Origin: an uncultured Paracoccaceae bacterium
GTDB lineage: Bacteria > Pseudomonadota > Alphaproteobacteria > Rhodobacterales > Rhodobacteraceae
Assembly (NCBI GenBank): GCA_947502145.1
Contig: CANMYO010000004.1
Location: 248,001-312,000, forward strand
DNA length: 64,000 bases
Reading direction: 5' to 3'
Positions within the stretch are counted from its first letter, which is position 1; each line of letters opens with the position of its first letter. Positions 9,465-19,046 of this stretch are shown here, piece by piece. Made by a program: the position numbers and the translations under genes. The notes under the pieces are model-generated. The model worked only from the letters and a program-made list of their open reading frames with translations. It was not told the origin of the DNA and searched no databases.

Positions 9465-10745
9465 ATGAGCAAGCAATTACTTTTGGGGCAGACCCTGTCC
9501 TTCTCCGGCGATCCAATGCGCACCGCCTGGCAAGACGTCACGCGGCATAATTCGACCGGCGGGGTTCTGATCGAGGACGGCACAATTGCAGCGGTTGCCG
9601 ACGGCGTGGCGCTGCGCGAGGCCCATCCCGACGCTGACATTACAAATCACGGCGACGCGCTGATCTGCGCGGGATTTGTTGATGCGCATATGCATTATCC
9701 GCAGACTGCGATGATTGCGAGTTGGGGCAAGCAACTGATTGACTGGTTGAACACCTATACGTTTCCAGAAGAATCGCGGTTTGGCGACCGGGCCTATGCG
9801 GATGAAATCGCCGGGCGGACTTTGGATATTGCGCTGGCCCATGGCACAACGACCCTGACCAGTTTTTGCACAATCCACCCTGAAAGTGTGGACGCGTTTT
9901 TCGCGGCGGCGGGCGCGCGGAATATGGCGGTCGTCGCGGGCAAGACCTGCATGGATCGCAATGCCCCGGACGCCCTACAGGACACAGCGCAAACTGCTTA
10001 TGATGACAGCAAGACGTTGCTGGCGCGCTGGCATGGAACGGGGCGGGCAAACTATGCCATCACGCCGCGGTTTTCACCAACGTCTACGCCAGACCAGCTT
10101 GCCGCGCTTGGCGCGCTTTGGGCAGAGCACCCGGACTGCCTTATGCAGACCCATCTGAGCGAACAACATCCCGAAATCGCCTGGGTCAGGGAGTTGTTCC
10201 CCGAGGCCCGCGACTATCTTGATACCTACGAAAAATTTGGCTTGCTGGGGCCAAAAGGGCTGTTTGGGCATGCAATCCACCTTGGTGATCGCGAGATTGA
10301 CCGCCTGCGCGAGGTCGATGCGGCGGTGGTGCATTGCCCAACGTCAAATACCTTTATCGGTTCGGGTCTATTTGACATGTCATTGGCTGCATCGCTGCGC
10401 GTCGGGCTGGCAACAGACACGGGCGGCGGGTCGTCTTTCTCGATGTTACGCACAATGGCCGCTGCCTATGAGATCGGGCAGCTGCGCGGCACGGCACTGC
10501 ATCCGTCGCAGCTAATGTGGCTGGCCAGCGAAGGGTCGGCACGCGCCCTGCACATGGCCGGAGAAATAGGTCATCTGGGACAGGGTGCCACGGCAGACAT
10601 TTGCGTTTTGGACCTCGCGTCAACAGCGGCCATTGCGCAAAGAGCCGCGCAGGCAGAGACGATCTGGGACGCCATCTTTCCCACAATCATGATGGGCGAT
10701 GACCGGGCCATCGCGGCCGTATACGTCGCAGGCAATCCCGTCTAA
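9465..10745 (+). CDS. guaD: Guanine deaminase
   Basis: 426-residue amidohydrolase converting guanine to xanthine. The metal site is seen as FVDAHMHYPQTAMIASWG (HxH) near residue 65, THLSEQHPE in the middle, GHAIHL, and ATDTGGGSSFSM late in the protein. The ATG at 9465 has AGGGTGG upstream and begins MSKQLLLGQ, the usual family start; the frame extends further upstream without support. It converges with the deaminase gene at 10742, the two stops overlapping by three bases. Confidence 0.92.
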   Translation: MSKQLLLGQTLSFSGDPMRTAWQDVTRHNSTGGVLIEDGTIAAVADGVALREAHPDADITNHGDALICAGFVDAHMHYPQTAMIASWGKQLIDWLNTYTFPEESRFGDRAYADEIAGRTLDIALAHGTTTLTSFCTIHPESVDAFFAAAGARNMAVVAGKTCMDRNAPDALQDTAQTAYDDSKTLLARWHGTGRANYAITPRFSPTSTPDQLAALGALWAEHPDCLMQTHLSEQHPEIAWVRELFPEARDYLDTYEKFGLLGPKGLFGHAIHLGDREIDRLREVDAAVVHCPTSNTFIGSGLFDMSLAASLRVGLATDTGGGSSFSMLRTMAAAYEIGQLRGTALHPSQLMWLASEGSARALHMAGEIGHLGQGATADICVLDLASTAAIAQRAAQAETIWDAIFPTIMMGDDRAIAAVYVAGNPV

Positions 10746-12076
10746 TCGGCAAGGGCGCGGGCCAGTCGGTTCTGCGTTGCTATGACCATCGGCAGGTCAA
10801 TGGTGACCAATTGTCCATCAGCGACGACACGTCGCCCTTCCACAAACAGATCGCGCACTGTCGAGGGTCCCGCCAACAGCAAAGCAGCCGGATCCCATGA
10901 TCCAGCGTTTGCCACGCCGGTGACATCCCAGATTGCGATGTCGGCGCGTTTGCCTACCGCAAGCTGCCCGCAATCATCGCGCCCCAGAACCTGCGCACCG
11001 CCACGTGTTGCAACGCGCAGGGCCGCATGCGCGGACATCTGATCCGCACCGCCCTGCACCCGTTGCAGCAACATGGCCTGACGTGCCTCGGAGATCAGAT
11101 TGCTTGTATCATTGCTGGCGGACCCGTCGACTCCAAGGCCAACCGGCACACCGGCGTCCAGCATCGCACGCACTGGCGCAATTCCCGACCCAAGCCGGCA
11201 GTTCGAACAGGGGCAATGTGCCACGCCGGTCCGGGTGCGCGCAAAGAGGTCAATTTCCTGCCCATCAAGTTTGACGCAATGCGCGTGCCAGACATCATCA
11301 CCAACCCAGCCGAGATCTTCGGCGTATTGGCCCGGGCGGCAGCCGAATTTTTCGCATGAATAGCGGATGTCTTCTTCATTTTCCGCCAGATGGGTGTGCA
11401 ACATCACGCCCTTGTCCCGCGCCAGAAGCGCCGCGTCACGCATCAGGTTCCGGCTCACTGAAAAGGGCGAACACGGTGCCACGCCTACGCGCACCATCGC
11501 CCCGGCATCCGGGTCGTGATAGGCATCAATCACGCGGATGCAGTCCGTCAGGATTGCGGCTTCGTCTTCAACGAGGCTGTCAGGCGGCAAGCCTCCGTCA
11601 CTTTCCCCAATGCTCATCGCGCCGCGCGTGGGGTGGAAACGCAGACCCACCTGCCCCGCTGCGGCAATCGTGTCATCAAGGCGCGCGCCATTGGGGTAGA
11701 GATAAAGATGGTCTGAGGTCAGCGTACAGCCCGACAGCGCAAGCTCTGCCAGGCCAATCTGGGCCGAGGTAAACATCTCTTCAGGGCCAAACTTTGCCCA
11801 GATCGGATAGAGCGTTTGCAACCAACCAAAAAGCAATGCGTCCTGCCCGCCCGGAACGGCGCGCGTCAACGTCTGGTAAAGGTGGTGGTGGGTGTTCACA
11901 AGTCCTGGCGTCACAACACAGCCCGAAACGTTCAGCACAGCACCGGTGGTTTCAAGACCGCTACCGATCTGGGCGATCACGCCATCGCGGATCAAGATGT
12001 CTGCCTGGTATCGTCGCTGATCATCATCATCCATTGTCAGGATGACATCTGCCCCGGAGAGCAGCGTTTCAGTCAT
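10742..12076 (-). CDS. 8-oxoguanine deaminase-like amidohydrolase
   Basis: 444-residue metal-dependent deaminase of the AtzC/TrzN-like amidohydrolase group. VNTHHHLYQTLTRA is the first metal/substrate motif (the usual 8-oxoguanine deaminase form). HTHLAENEEDIRYSCEKFG, WHAHCVKL and GLGVDGSASNDTSN follow. 8-Oxoguanine deaminases convert the oxidised base to urate and also act on isocytosine; triazine hydrolysis is a related activity. The start at 12076 overlaps the hisN stop by eight bases. Pairing with guaD supports a purine substrate. Confidence 0.82.
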   Translation of the reverse strand: MTETLLSGADVILTMDDDDQRRYQADILIRDGVIAQIGSGLETTGAVLNVSGCVVTPGLVNTHHHLYQTLTRAVPGGQDALLFGWLQTLYPIWAKFGPEEMFTSAQIGLAELALSGCTLTSDHLYLYPNGARLDDTIAAAGQVGLRFHPTRGAMSIGESDGGLPPDSLVEDEAAILTDCIRVIDAYHDPDAGAMVRVGVAPCSPFSVSRNLMRDAALLARDKGVMLHTHLAENEEDIRYSCEKFGCRPGQYAEDLGWVGDDVWHAHCVKLDGQEIDLFARTRTGVAHCPCSNCRLGSGIAPVRAMLDAGVPVGLGVDGSASNDTSNLISEARQAMLLQRVQGGADQMSAHAALRVATRGGAQVLGRDDCGQLAVGKRADIAIWDVTGVANAGSWDPAALLLAGPSTVRDLFVEGRRVVADGQLVTIDLPMVIATQNRLARALAD

Positions 12077-12890
12077 CCATCGCGTCCTGCAGGATCGACA
12101 GCGCCACCGCATGGACGTCACGATTGGCGGCGGCAATTACCCGGCCACCATTATGCGCAGCACCGCCCTGCCAGTTTGACACGATCCCGCCTGCGGCCTG
12201 TATGACGGCAATGGGCGCATGAATATCATAGGGATTCAAGCCCGCCTCGATCACCAGATCGACCTGCCCCGCCGCAAGAAGCGCATAGCCATAACAATCC
12301 ATACCATAGCGGGTCAGGCGCACCTGCGCGGCCACTTTGTGAAATGCGCGCGCCTCTTTCGGGGTGCCGACCTCTGGAAAGGTGGTCAATAGCGTGGTGG
12401 TCTCAAAAGGTCGGGTCTTGCGGGTCTTCAGCGGGGCGTCACCGGCAGGGCCAAACATCTGTGCAATGCCGAAACCACCCAAAAACCGTTCGCCGATGTA
12501 GGGTTGATCGATGATCCCGAAAAGCGGACCAGAGGCGTCAGCAACCGAAATCAAGACCCCCCAAGTCGGAGTGCCGCTGACATAACCGCGTGTACCGTCA
12601 ATCGGGTCGAGCGTCCATGACAGGCCGCTGGTGCCGGGCTTGACGCCAAATTCTTCACCAATAATGGCATCGTCAGGGCGTTCGCGCACGATGATCGCAC
12701 GCATCACCTTTTCCGCCGCGCGGTCCGCTTCTGTCACAGGATCATAGCCGTCGCCATCGGCGGTTTTGTCATCCGCGACCAACCCGGCGTTACGGAACAA
12801 TCGCAGCGTTTCAGGGCGCGCGGCATCGGCCAGCAAATGAGCAACACGCACAAGATCATCCTGCGTTGCCCGATCAAGTTGATCTGCCAT
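12069..12890 (-). CDS. hisN: Histidinol-phosphatase, inositol monophosphatase family
   Basis: 273-residue Mg2+-dependent phosphatase of the IMPase fold. Motifs seen are DPVTEADRAAE, IGEEFG, the core WTLDPIDGTRGYVSG (D-P-I-D-G-T) and the late NPYDIHAPIAVIQAAGG. Rhodobacterial members of this subgroup serve as histidinol-phosphatase in histidine synthesis; inositol phosphatase activity cannot be excluded. The ATG at 12890 is preferred over a GTG four codons earlier that would sit directly on the only AGGGTG. It precedes the 8-oxoguanine deaminase-like gene. Confidence 0.82.
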   Translation of the reverse strand: MADQLDRATQDDLVRVAHLLADAARPETLRLFRNAGLVADDKTADGDGYDPVTEADRAAEKVMRAIIVRERPDDAIIGEEFGVKPGTSGLSWTLDPIDGTRGYVSGTPTWGVLISVADASGPLFGIIDQPYIGERFLGGFGIAQMFGPAGDAPLKTRKTRPFETTTLLTTFPEVGTPKEARAFHKVAAQVRLTRYGMDCYGYALLAAGQVDLVIEAGLNPYDIHAPIAVIQAAGGIVSNWQGGAAHNGGRVIAAANRDVHAVALSILQDAMDD

Positions 12891-12946
12891 GATAGAGTTC
12901 ACCCTGTCGTTAACGCCCTAGCGGTAACGCGCGAACATGGGGCCGG

Positions 12947-13318
12947 TCAAGCAGCCTCGCTTAACACCCGGGCCAGTTCGAAGAGGCGGCGACGTTGGTT
13001 TTCTGGGATCGCGTAATAGGAGCGCAGCAACTCAAGCGCCTCTTTGTCGGTCAGAATATCGCTTGGCATGTCGGATTTCGGCACATCGTCGGATTGCTGC
13101 GGGTTGAGACCGTCAAAGAAAAAGGAAACGGGAACATTCAGGACGCGGCTGATGTCCCAGAGGCGGGAGGCGCTGACACGGTTCATTCCGGTTTCGTACT
13201 TCTGGATTTGCTGGAACTTGATGCCAACGGCTTCTGCCAATTGCTGTTGGGTCGTTCCGTTCATCCAGCGACGATGACGAATGCGCTTGCCGACATGGAC
13301 ATCTACGACATGTTTCAT
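12947..13318 (-). CDS. XRE-family transcriptional regulator
   Basis: 123 residues. A Cro/CI helix-turn-helix occupies about 8-65, with GTTQQQLAEAVGIKFQQIQK and the continuing YETGMNRVSASRLWDIS. A short helical tail ends in RRRLFELARVLSEA. This compact HTH-plus-tail form is common in Rhodobacteraceae and Rhizobiales next to housekeeping genes, and its targets are unknown. The upstream gap (13319-13590) would hold its promoter. Confidence 0.85.
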   Translation of the reverse strand: MKHVVDVHVGKRIRHRRWMNGTTQQQLAEAVGIKFQQIQKYETGMNRVSASRLWDISRVLNVPVSFFFDGLNPQQSDDVPKSDMPSDILTDKEALELLRSYYAIPENQRRRLFELARVLSEAA

Positions 13319-13590
13319 AACTCTTCCTTCTCTTCACTCTACGCGACCCCGATTCAGTGTGAACCTTCTGGTCAAAAATACTGTCTTCACTGCTAGCTTG
13401 TCAGCATAGAGACACGCAACGGTTGCAGCGGGTCAAGGTAACTAAAGGACAGGTCTACACGTAAAACGTGCATTAAACCTCAAGATTTGCAGACCACGCT
13501 GACTGATAACAACGTCAGAAAGTGCCAATTTACCTTTCTGCTAGGTCAGGTATTTTGGTCGCGAAGAACGACATCATGAGGAAGACACGT
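13319..13590. other. Divergent intergenic region with short palindromes
   Basis: 272 bases between the divergent XRE regulator and quinone reductase genes, more AT-rich than its surroundings. Two short inverted repeats are visible: CACGT-AAA-ACGTG at 13458-13470 and CTGAC-N10-GTCAG at 13499-13518. Either could be an operator. No open frame or RNA gene is convincing here. Confidence 0.45.
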
Positions 13591-14550
13591 ATGCGTGCGT
13601 TTCAAGTCACGGACTTTGCCGCCCCCCCACGGATCACTGACATAGTAGCGCCAATTCCCTCAAAAGGTGAAATTCTTTTGCAGATTCATGCTTGCGGGCT
13701 GAATTTCGCCGATCTTCTGATGGCAAAAGGAACCTACCAGGATACGCCCAAACCGCCGTTTACATTGGGGATGGAAGTCTGCGGAACGGTTGTTGCGCAG
13801 GGCCCCGGCGTCACGTCACCGGCCATTGGCACACGCGTGGCGGTCTTTGGTGGGCAAGGCGGGCTGGCCGAACAGGGTGTATTCCCCGCAGATTTGTGTC
13901 GGACGATTCCGAATGAAATGCCCGCCGAGGTTGCAGCGGGATTTCAAGTTGCCTACGGCACATCGCATCTTGCGCTGACCCGGCGGGCCCGGCTGTGCGC
14001 CGCTGACACATTGCTGGTGCTTGGCGCTGCGGGCGGTGTTGGCCTGACAGCCGTGGAGATTGGCAAGGCACTGGGCGCGACGGTGATCGCCGTCGCCAGA
14101 GGCGCAGAAAAACTGGCCGCTGCAAAGGCCGCCGGCGCGGATCATCTCCTGGACAGCGACACGGATGACATCACTGCGGGCGTCAAGGCGCTTGGCGGAG
14201 CGGATGTGGTTTATGATCCGGTGGGTGGTGCCCTGTTCACGGCGGCGATGAAAGCCTGCAACCGGGAAGCCCGGGTGCTGACCATTGGGTTCGCCAGTGG
14301 TGACGTGCCACAGATTCCGGCGAACATTCTGCTTGTCAAAAACATCACGGTAATCGGTTTCTATTGGGGCGGTTATCTGAAGTTTGACCCCAAAGCGCTG
14401 ACCGACAGTCTGGCGGACCTGATGCAAATGTACGTGGATGGCCGCCTGGCACCGCATGTCAGCCATACGCTTCCACTTGAGCAAGCGTCTGGCGCGCTTG
14501 ACCTGCTTGCTAAACGCAAGGCGACGGGCAAAGTTGTCGTCACGCCGTAA
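13591..14550 (+). CDS. NADPH:quinone oxidoreductase / zinc-free alcohol dehydrogenase family protein
   Basis: 319-residue MDR-superfamily reductase. The GroES-like N-domain has CGLNFADLLMAKGTYQ. The nucleotide-binding core has LLVLGAAGGVGLTAVEIGKA (about residues 145-165), matching the AAGGVG motif of quinone reductases. Zinc-ligand cysteines of alcohol dehydrogenases are absent. The ATG at 13591 is preceded by AGGAAG six bases away. Its 3' end overlaps the convergent LysR gene by 11 bases. The physiological substrate is unknown. Confidence 0.85.
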   Translation: MRAFQVTDFAAPPRITDIVAPIPSKGEILLQIHACGLNFADLLMAKGTYQDTPKPPFTLGMEVCGTVVAQGPGVTSPAIGTRVAVFGGQGGLAEQGVFPADLCRTIPNEMPAEVAAGFQVAYGTSHLALTRRARLCAADTLLVLGAAGGVGLTAVEIGKALGATVIAVARGAEKLAAAKAAGADHLLDSDTDDITAGVKALGGADVVYDPVGGALFTAAMKACNREARVLTIGFASGDVPQIPANILLVKNITVIGFYWGGYLKFDPKALTDSLADLMQMYVDGRLAPHVSHTLPLEQASGALDLLAKRKATGKVVVTP

Positions 14551-15421
14551 GCGCGGGCGCCAAAACCGGGGCGGAGGGACGATGGGCCTGCCGCACGATA
14601 TCCGCAATGGCAGCATCAACCGGCGCGTCGGGACGCTGCACATAAAGGTTGATCTGCATCTCGCCCAGATTTGGCAGCGCACCGCCGTGCTGAATAGGCT
14701 CTGTCAGGGGTGGGAGGTCGCCCAGCATTGCGACGTGAATCCCCAGATCGGCGCTGACGACGGCCTCAACGGCATTGTCCAGTTCTGATTCAACGGCCAT
14801 CTCCCAAGGGATATTGGCGTCATCCAGCGCCCGAAACGTAATGGGACGGAATATGCAGTTCTTGCAGGATGCGACCCGTACAGGCCGGTCGCGCCAGGCC
14901 GTCCCGCCAATTGCCCCGATCCACAACAGCGGCAGGCTGATCAGGCCTTCACCCCCCTCGCCCGGCTGTTCTTCGGTGGTCAGGATCATGTCGACCTCGC
15001 CACGGGCAAACATTTCGCGCAACTTCAACGTCGCGGCAGAGACCAGACGAATGCGCACCCGAGGAAATTCCTTTGCCACACGTTTCAGGATCGCGGGTAC
15101 ACGTGGATAGATAATGTCATGGGGCGCGCCCAACCGGATTTCGCCCTCAAAATCCTGCGTGGTCAATTTGCCGTAAACCTCATCATTCAAATCAAGCATG
15201 CGCCGGGCATAGCTGAGCAGCTGCTCACCCTCTGCCGTGAGCCCAATCGTACGGGCAGAGCGATCGAGAAGACTGATATCAAGCCCTTCCTCAAGCCGCT
15301 TGAGCTGCATTGAGACTGCCGATTGTGTCAGATTGAGCACGCCTGCCGCGCGGGTCACACCGCCAGAATCTGCAACGGCGACAAAGGAGCGGAGCGCGGT
15401 GAGGTCAAGATTTCTTGGCAT
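14540..15421 (-). CDS. LysR-family transcriptional regulator
   Basis: 293 residues, standard LysR length. The N-terminal winged helix (about 5-65) carries VTRAAGVLNLTQSAVSMQLK and the following RLEEGLDISLLDRS. The co-inducer domain starts near residue 92 (GEIRLGAPHDIIYPRVP). It is divergent from the DUF1127 gene, and a palindrome in the shared gap is a likely binding site. LysR regulators often control the gene they face, so the DUF1127 gene is the first candidate target. Confidence 0.9.
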   Translation of the reverse strand: MPRNLDLTALRSFVAVADSGGVTRAAGVLNLTQSAVSMQLKRLEEGLDISLLDRSARTIGLTAEGEQLLSYARRMLDLNDEVYGKLTTQDFEGEIRLGAPHDIIYPRVPAILKRVAKEFPRVRIRLVSAATLKLREMFARGEVDMILTTEEQPGEGGEGLISLPLLWIGAIGGTAWRDRPVRVASCKNCIFRPITFRALDDANIPWEMAVESELDNAVEAVVSADLGIHVAMLGDLPPLTEPIQHGGALPNLGEMQINLYVQRPDAPVDAAIADIVRQAHRPSAPVLAPALTA

Positions 15422-15464
15422 ATCACATATCCTGATGTGTTATTTATCAAACATTCATTTCACT

Positions 15465-15487
15465 TATATCGCCAAGTCGCCGATATA
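15465..15487. promoter_or_regulatory. Probable LysR-type binding site
   Basis: Inverted repeat TATATCG - nine bases - CGATATA in the gap between the LysR gene and the divergent DUF1127 gene. It contains the T-N11-A-type symmetry usual for LysR operators. It lies about 49 bases before the DUF1127 start and 44 bases before the LysR start, suiting control of both. Confidence 0.6.
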
Positions 15488-15535
15488 TCAATCACTCGAA
15501 TGAATTGTTGGATTTGCATCACGGAAGGAAGATCA

Positions 15536-15751
15536 ATGACCAGCCTTGTACATCATCACACCTGCGTCCACGTGCCAGCCCGAACGACATTTCTTCAACG
15601 GGTATTCTACCGGCTCAGCCTGCAAAACAGCCGCCGCGCCCTTAGTGACCTCGACCCGCATCTGCTGCGTGACGTGGGCATCAGTGAAACGGATGCGCGC
15701 CGCGAGTCCACTCGCAAAGCCTGGGACGCACCGTCCCACTGGAATGAATGA
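15536..15751 (+). CDS. Small DUF1127-domain protein
   Basis: 71-residue protein. The C-terminal half is a DUF1127 motif: LQNSRRALSDLDPHLLRDVG, then ISETDARRES. The ATG at 15536 is preceded by GGAAGGA; a longer frame begins at 15323 but would run back into the LysR gene. Small DUF1127 proteins of alphaproteobacteria are stress- or phosphate-responsive, and CcaF1 of Rhodobacter sphaeroides binds and affects RNAs. An RNA-linked role here is inference only. Confidence 0.85.
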   Translation: MTSLVHHHTCVHVPARTTFLQRVFYRLSLQNSRRALSDLDPHLLRDVGISETDARRESTRKAWDAPSHWNE

Positions 15752-15761
15752 AAAACAAATG

Positions 15762-15823
15762 GGGTTTCCTGCGACAATCCGGCACAGCAACGGTAAAACC
15801 CGCCGAAAACAGTCAGGAAACCC
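15762..15823. repeat. Long-range inverted repeat between DUF1127 gene and BI-1 gene
   Basis: GGGTTTCCTG at 15762-15771 and its perfect complement CAGGAAACCC at 15814-15823 flank 42 bases. It could fold in the transcript downstream of the DUF1127 gene or in the leader of the BI-1 gene. There is no T-run, so it is not a standard terminator. Confidence 0.5.
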
Positions 15824-15903
15824 TTGAATTACGGGCAAATGGTGCCAATATCCTTCATGAACTGGACGGGGTAACTATGTCCAAACGTATTATGGAGGTC
15901 TGA

Positions 15904-16683
15904 ATGGCAGAACATCAAACGATCCGGACAGCTGGTGGCATTCGCACAGCTGAAATCGATCAGGGTCTTCGCGCCCACATGAACAAGGTCTACGGCACAA
16001 TGTCCGTCGGCATGTTGATCACATTTGCCGCAGCTTGGGGCATTGCCGGATTGGCTGTCACAACTGATCCGTCGGCCGCAGCCGCGCAAATTGGTCCAAA
16101 TGAATATCTGACGTCGCTGGGTGTTGCGCTTTACACATCGCCCCTGAAGTGGGTCATCATGTTTGCGCCGCTGGCGTTCATCTTCTTTGGCTTCGGCGCG
16201 GCGATGAACCGGCTGCCGGCCGCTGGCGTGCAGCTGACATTCTATGTCTTTGCCGCACTGATGGGCCTGTCGCTCAGCTCGATCTTCCTTGTCTTTACAG
16301 GATACTCGATCGCGCAGATCTTCTTTATCACCTCGATCGCCTTCGCCGGGCTTTCACTGTGGGGATACACCACAAAGAAAGACATTTCCGGCTGGGGTAG
16401 CTTTCTGATCATGGGTGTGATCGGCCTGCTTGTTGCGTCAATCGTCAACATTTTTCTGGGCTCGCCTGCGATCATGTTCGCAATTTCGATCCTGGGTGTG
16501 CTGATCTTTGCCGGCTTGACCGCTTATGACACGCAGAAGATCAAGACGACCTATCTTGAGCATGCAATGCATGGTGATCAGGAGTGGTTGGGCAAAGCCG
16601 CCATCATGGGTGCGCTGAACCTCTACCTCGACTTCATCAACATGTTCATGTTCCTGCTGCAATTGCTGGGCAACCGCGAGTAA
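15904..16683 (+). CDS. Bax inhibitor-1/YccA family membrane protein
   Basis: 259 residues with seven predicted membrane helices, typical of the BI-1/TMBIM family (pH-sensitive Ca2+ leak proteins; YccA also modulates FtsH). The N-terminus HMNKVYGTMSVGMLITFAAA is the usual first helix entry, and GLTAYDTQKIKTTYLE near residue 200 is the conserved loop with the sensor Asp. A clear intrinsic terminator follows. Upstream spacing of 152 bases suggests its own promoter. Confidence 0.9.
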   Translation: MAEHQTIRTAGGIRTAEIDQGLRAHMNKVYGTMSVGMLITFAAAWGIAGLAVTTDPSAAAAQIGPNEYLTSLGVALYTSPLKWVIMFAPLAFIFFGFGAAMNRLPAAGVQLTFYVFAALMGLSLSSIFLVFTGYSIAQIFFITSIAFAGLSLWGYTTKKDISGWGSFLIMGVIGLLVASIVNIFLGSPAIMFAISILGVLIFAGLTAYDTQKIKTTYLEHAMHGDQEWLGKAAIMGALNLYLDFINMFMFLLQLLGNRE

Positions 16684-16706
16684 ATCGCGCGCACATGACG
16701 AAAACA

Positions 16707-16738
16707 AAACCCGCCAAGTTGACCTTGGCGGGTTTTTT
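16707..16738 (+). terminator. Rho-independent terminator of BI-1 gene
   Basis: Stem CCCGCCAAG / CTTGGCGGG (nine pairs, extendable by A-T pairs), loop TTGAC, then TTTTTT. It lies 24 bases after the stop. Confidence 0.93.
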
Positions 16739-16757
16739 CGTGCGCGATGGGGCGGAG

Positions 16758-17777
16758 CTAGGCTGTGATGGCAAGCCCGTTCGCGTCAAAGGCGTGAATG
16801 TCGCCTTCCTGAAATGTCAGCCCCACCTTGTCGCCCGGCTTCAGGTCTGAATCCCCATTCACCCGCGCCGTGATCTGGCCGGCGTCGCCGCAGGCGAGAA
16901 TCACGAAGGTATCCGCACCAAGGTATTCAAGCACGTCGACGGTGCCCTGCAAGTGCCCGGTTCCGGCGTCTCCGATGCTGATATGCTCAGGCCGGATACC
17001 AAGCGAGATAGCCCCGTCAGGCAAGGCTGTGTTCTGAGCGGCGGAGGTAGGCATCACGTTCATCCGCGGCGATCCAATGAATTGCGCCACAAACAGGTTG
17101 GCGGGCTTCTCATAAAGCTGGCGCGGGCTGCCGACCTGCGCGATCCTGCCAAATTCCAGAACGACAATCCGGTCCGCGAGCGTCATCGCTTCGACCTGAT
17201 CATGGGTGACATAGATCATTGTCGATTTCAGGGTCTGGTGAAGTTTGGCGATTTCGTAGCGCATTTCAACGCGCAGGGCGGCGTCAAGGTTTGACAGCGG
17301 TTCATCAAACAGGAATGCCGTCGGATCACGCACGATGGAGCGGCCAATGGCCACGCGCTGGCGCTGCCCCCCCGACAGGTCTTTCGGGCGCCGGTCCAGA
17401 TAGGCATCCAGCTTAAGCACGCGGGCGGCCTCATCAACCTTGGCAGCGATTTCATCTTTTGGCAGGCCTGCCGATTTCAGCGGGAACCCCACATTGTCGC
17501 GCACCGACATATGCGGGTAAAGCGCGTAGGACTGAAACACCATCGCCAGCCCGCGCTTGCTGGGCGGTTCGGCGGTCGCGTCACGATCACCGATCATGAT
17601 CTGCCCGCGCGAGGTTTCTTCAAGTCCGGCAATCATTCGCAGCAGGGTCGATTTTCCACACCCCGACGGCCCGACAAAGATGATGAACTCACCTTCCTCG
17701 ATAGATAGATCAACACCTTTGATGACCTGTAATTCGCCAAACCATTTTTCGACGGCCTTGAGTTCAATTGATGACAT
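16758..17777 (-). CDS. Sugar ABC transporter ATPase, MalK/UgpC type
   Basis: 339-residue ATPase energising the permeases encoded upstream. Walker [10 protein letters not shown] near residue 36, Q-loop [13 protein letters not shown], signature [15 protein letters not shown], Walker [14 protein letters not shown]-loop [16 protein letters not shown]-terminal TOBE/OB domain (about 235-339, with [11 protein letters not shown]) is typical of MalK-type subunits. Its ATG overlaps the hydrolase stop by one base (TGATG). It is the last gene of the LacI-controlled operon. Confidence 0.93.
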   Translation of the reverse strand: MSSIELKAVEKWFGELQVIKGVDLSIEEGEFIIFVGPSGCGKSTLLRMIAGLEETSRGQIMIGDRDATAEPPSKRGLAMVFQSYALYPHMSVRDNVGFPLKSAGLPKDEIAAKVDEAARVLKLDAYLDRRPKDLSGGQRQRVAIGRSIVRDPTAFLFDEPLSNLDAALRVEMRYEIAKLHQTLKSTMIYVTHDQVEAMTLADRIVVLEFGRIAQVGSPRQLYEKPANLFVAQFIGSPRMNVMPTSAAQNTALPDGAISLGIRPEHISIGDAGTGHLQGTVDVLEYLGADTFVILACGDAGQITARVNGDSDLKPGDKVGLTFQEGDIHAFDANGLAITA

Positions 17778-19042
17778 CAGGCTGCTCCTTTTGCGCGTTC
17801 TTCACCGCGATCCTTGCCGGCCCAGGTTAGCCAGATCGCGGCTGTCCATGTGAAATTGTCGCCGCCGCAAGGGGTCGCATCTATGGGATCAAAGTATTCA
17901 AAGAACCCGTGGCGTTCGATCAGTTCCGCGGTTTCGTTCTTAAGCCGCGCAACAAGATCATCGCGCCCGGCATCGCGCAATCCAATGGCCATCAGCGAAT
18001 TGACGACAGGCCATGCTGGTCCGCGCCAGTATCTGCGCGGGTCAAATATCTCGGCCTCAGGGTCGGCAGAGGGGATGCCATATTGCACCGCATCCCAGAC
18101 CCGCATCAATTGCGCGTCGAGTTCGGGGTTCGCCGCCCCCGCAAGGTAGGCAAGAAAGGCCCCCGATCCCAGGACGCCCGCAAATTCGCCCGTGCGCAGA
18201 TTCTTGGCGTCATAGGCCTGCAACACCGGGTTCCAGATCAGTGGCAGCGCATTGCGCAGCTCCATCGCCCAGGATTCGATTTCACTGACGTCTTGGCCCA
18301 GCGCACGCCCCAGCACGGCAAGGTCCTGGTGGGCACGCAGCAGGATGAAGGTGATGCCAGGATCGGCCATCAGGAATGGGCCCTCAGCGACAATGCGTTG
18401 CTGATCCCAGCCAACGCTAACGCCAAACTGAACCATTGCGATGTAACGGTCATATTCAGCCTTGCTTGGGCGCATTGAGGGATCGACGTGGCCCGTGTCA
18501 CGCCGGGTGTATTCGCCAACGCCAGAACTATCGACACCAGCCATGCCGATATCCCAGTCAGGGCAATTGTCACGGCCGCTTTCCCAGGGGTGGGTGATTG
18601 CTGCAGGTCCGTGAGTGCAGCGTTTGTCATGCCACCAGCGGTGCCAAGCGACCAACCGTGGGTAAAGGGCGGCAAGGCGCGCCTGCCCCATCTCTTCGTC
18701 CTCTTGCCAAATCAGTCGCGCAAGGCTTGCGGCGACAGGTGGCTGCGAAATGCCAGAGGTGGCTGGCGTGCGATTTGTGGCCCAGACATCCGGACCAGGA
18801 AAATATCCCGGATCCGATCGGTGGAAGATGATGTGCGGCACCATGCCATCATCCCATTGCGCGGCCATCAGCGTCTCAAGTTCCTGCCATGCACGGGGCA
18901 AATCAAATGTCGCAAACCCCCAGGCGGCAAAGGCGCTGTCCCAGTTCCACTGGTAGGGATACAGCCCATCGGTTGGGACCGTGTAGCCACCCCGGTCATT
19001 GCGACGCAAAACCTCGCGGGCTTGTTCATCAAGCATTGTCAT
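17777..19042 (-). CDS. GH63-like glycoside hydrolase, candidate mannosyl-/glucosylglycerate hydrolase
   Basis: 421-residue alpha/alpha-barrel hydrolase of the trehalase/GH63 (MGH1-like) group, without a signal peptide, hence cytoplasmic. [16 protein letters not shown] (residues 27-42) matches the region that in mycobacterial glucosylglycerate hydrolase holds the catalytic Asp (here D35). FFEYFDP (E382) and [14 protein letters not shown] match the C-terminal catalytic Glu region. Length fits the bacterial mannosylglycerate/glucosylglycerate hydrolases rather than trehalases (about 500 or more). Encoded four bases before the permease downstream edge and overlapping the ATPase start. The exact glycoside is inferred. 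Confidence 0.75.
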   Translation of the reverse strand: MTMLDEQAREVLRRNDRGGYTVPTDGLYPYQWNWDSAFAAWGFATFDLPRAWQELETLMAAQWDDGMVPHIIFHRSDPGYFPGPDVWATNRTPATSGISQPPVAASLARLIWQEDEEMGQARLAALYPRLVAWHRWWHDKRCTHGPAAITHPWESGRDNCPDWDIGMAGVDSSGVGEYTRRDTGHVDPSMRPSKAEYDRYIAMVQFGVSVGWDQQRIVAEGPFLMADPGITFILLRAHQDLAVLGRALGQDVSEIESWAMELRNALPLIWNPVLQAYDAKNLRTGEFAGVLGSGAFLAYLAGAANPELDAQLMRVWDAVQYGIPSADPEAEIFDPRRYWRGPAWPVVNSLMAIGLRDAGRDDLVARLKNETAELIERHGFFEYFDPIDATPCGGDNFTWTAAIWLTWAGKDRGEERAKGAA

Positions 19043-19046
19043 GTCG

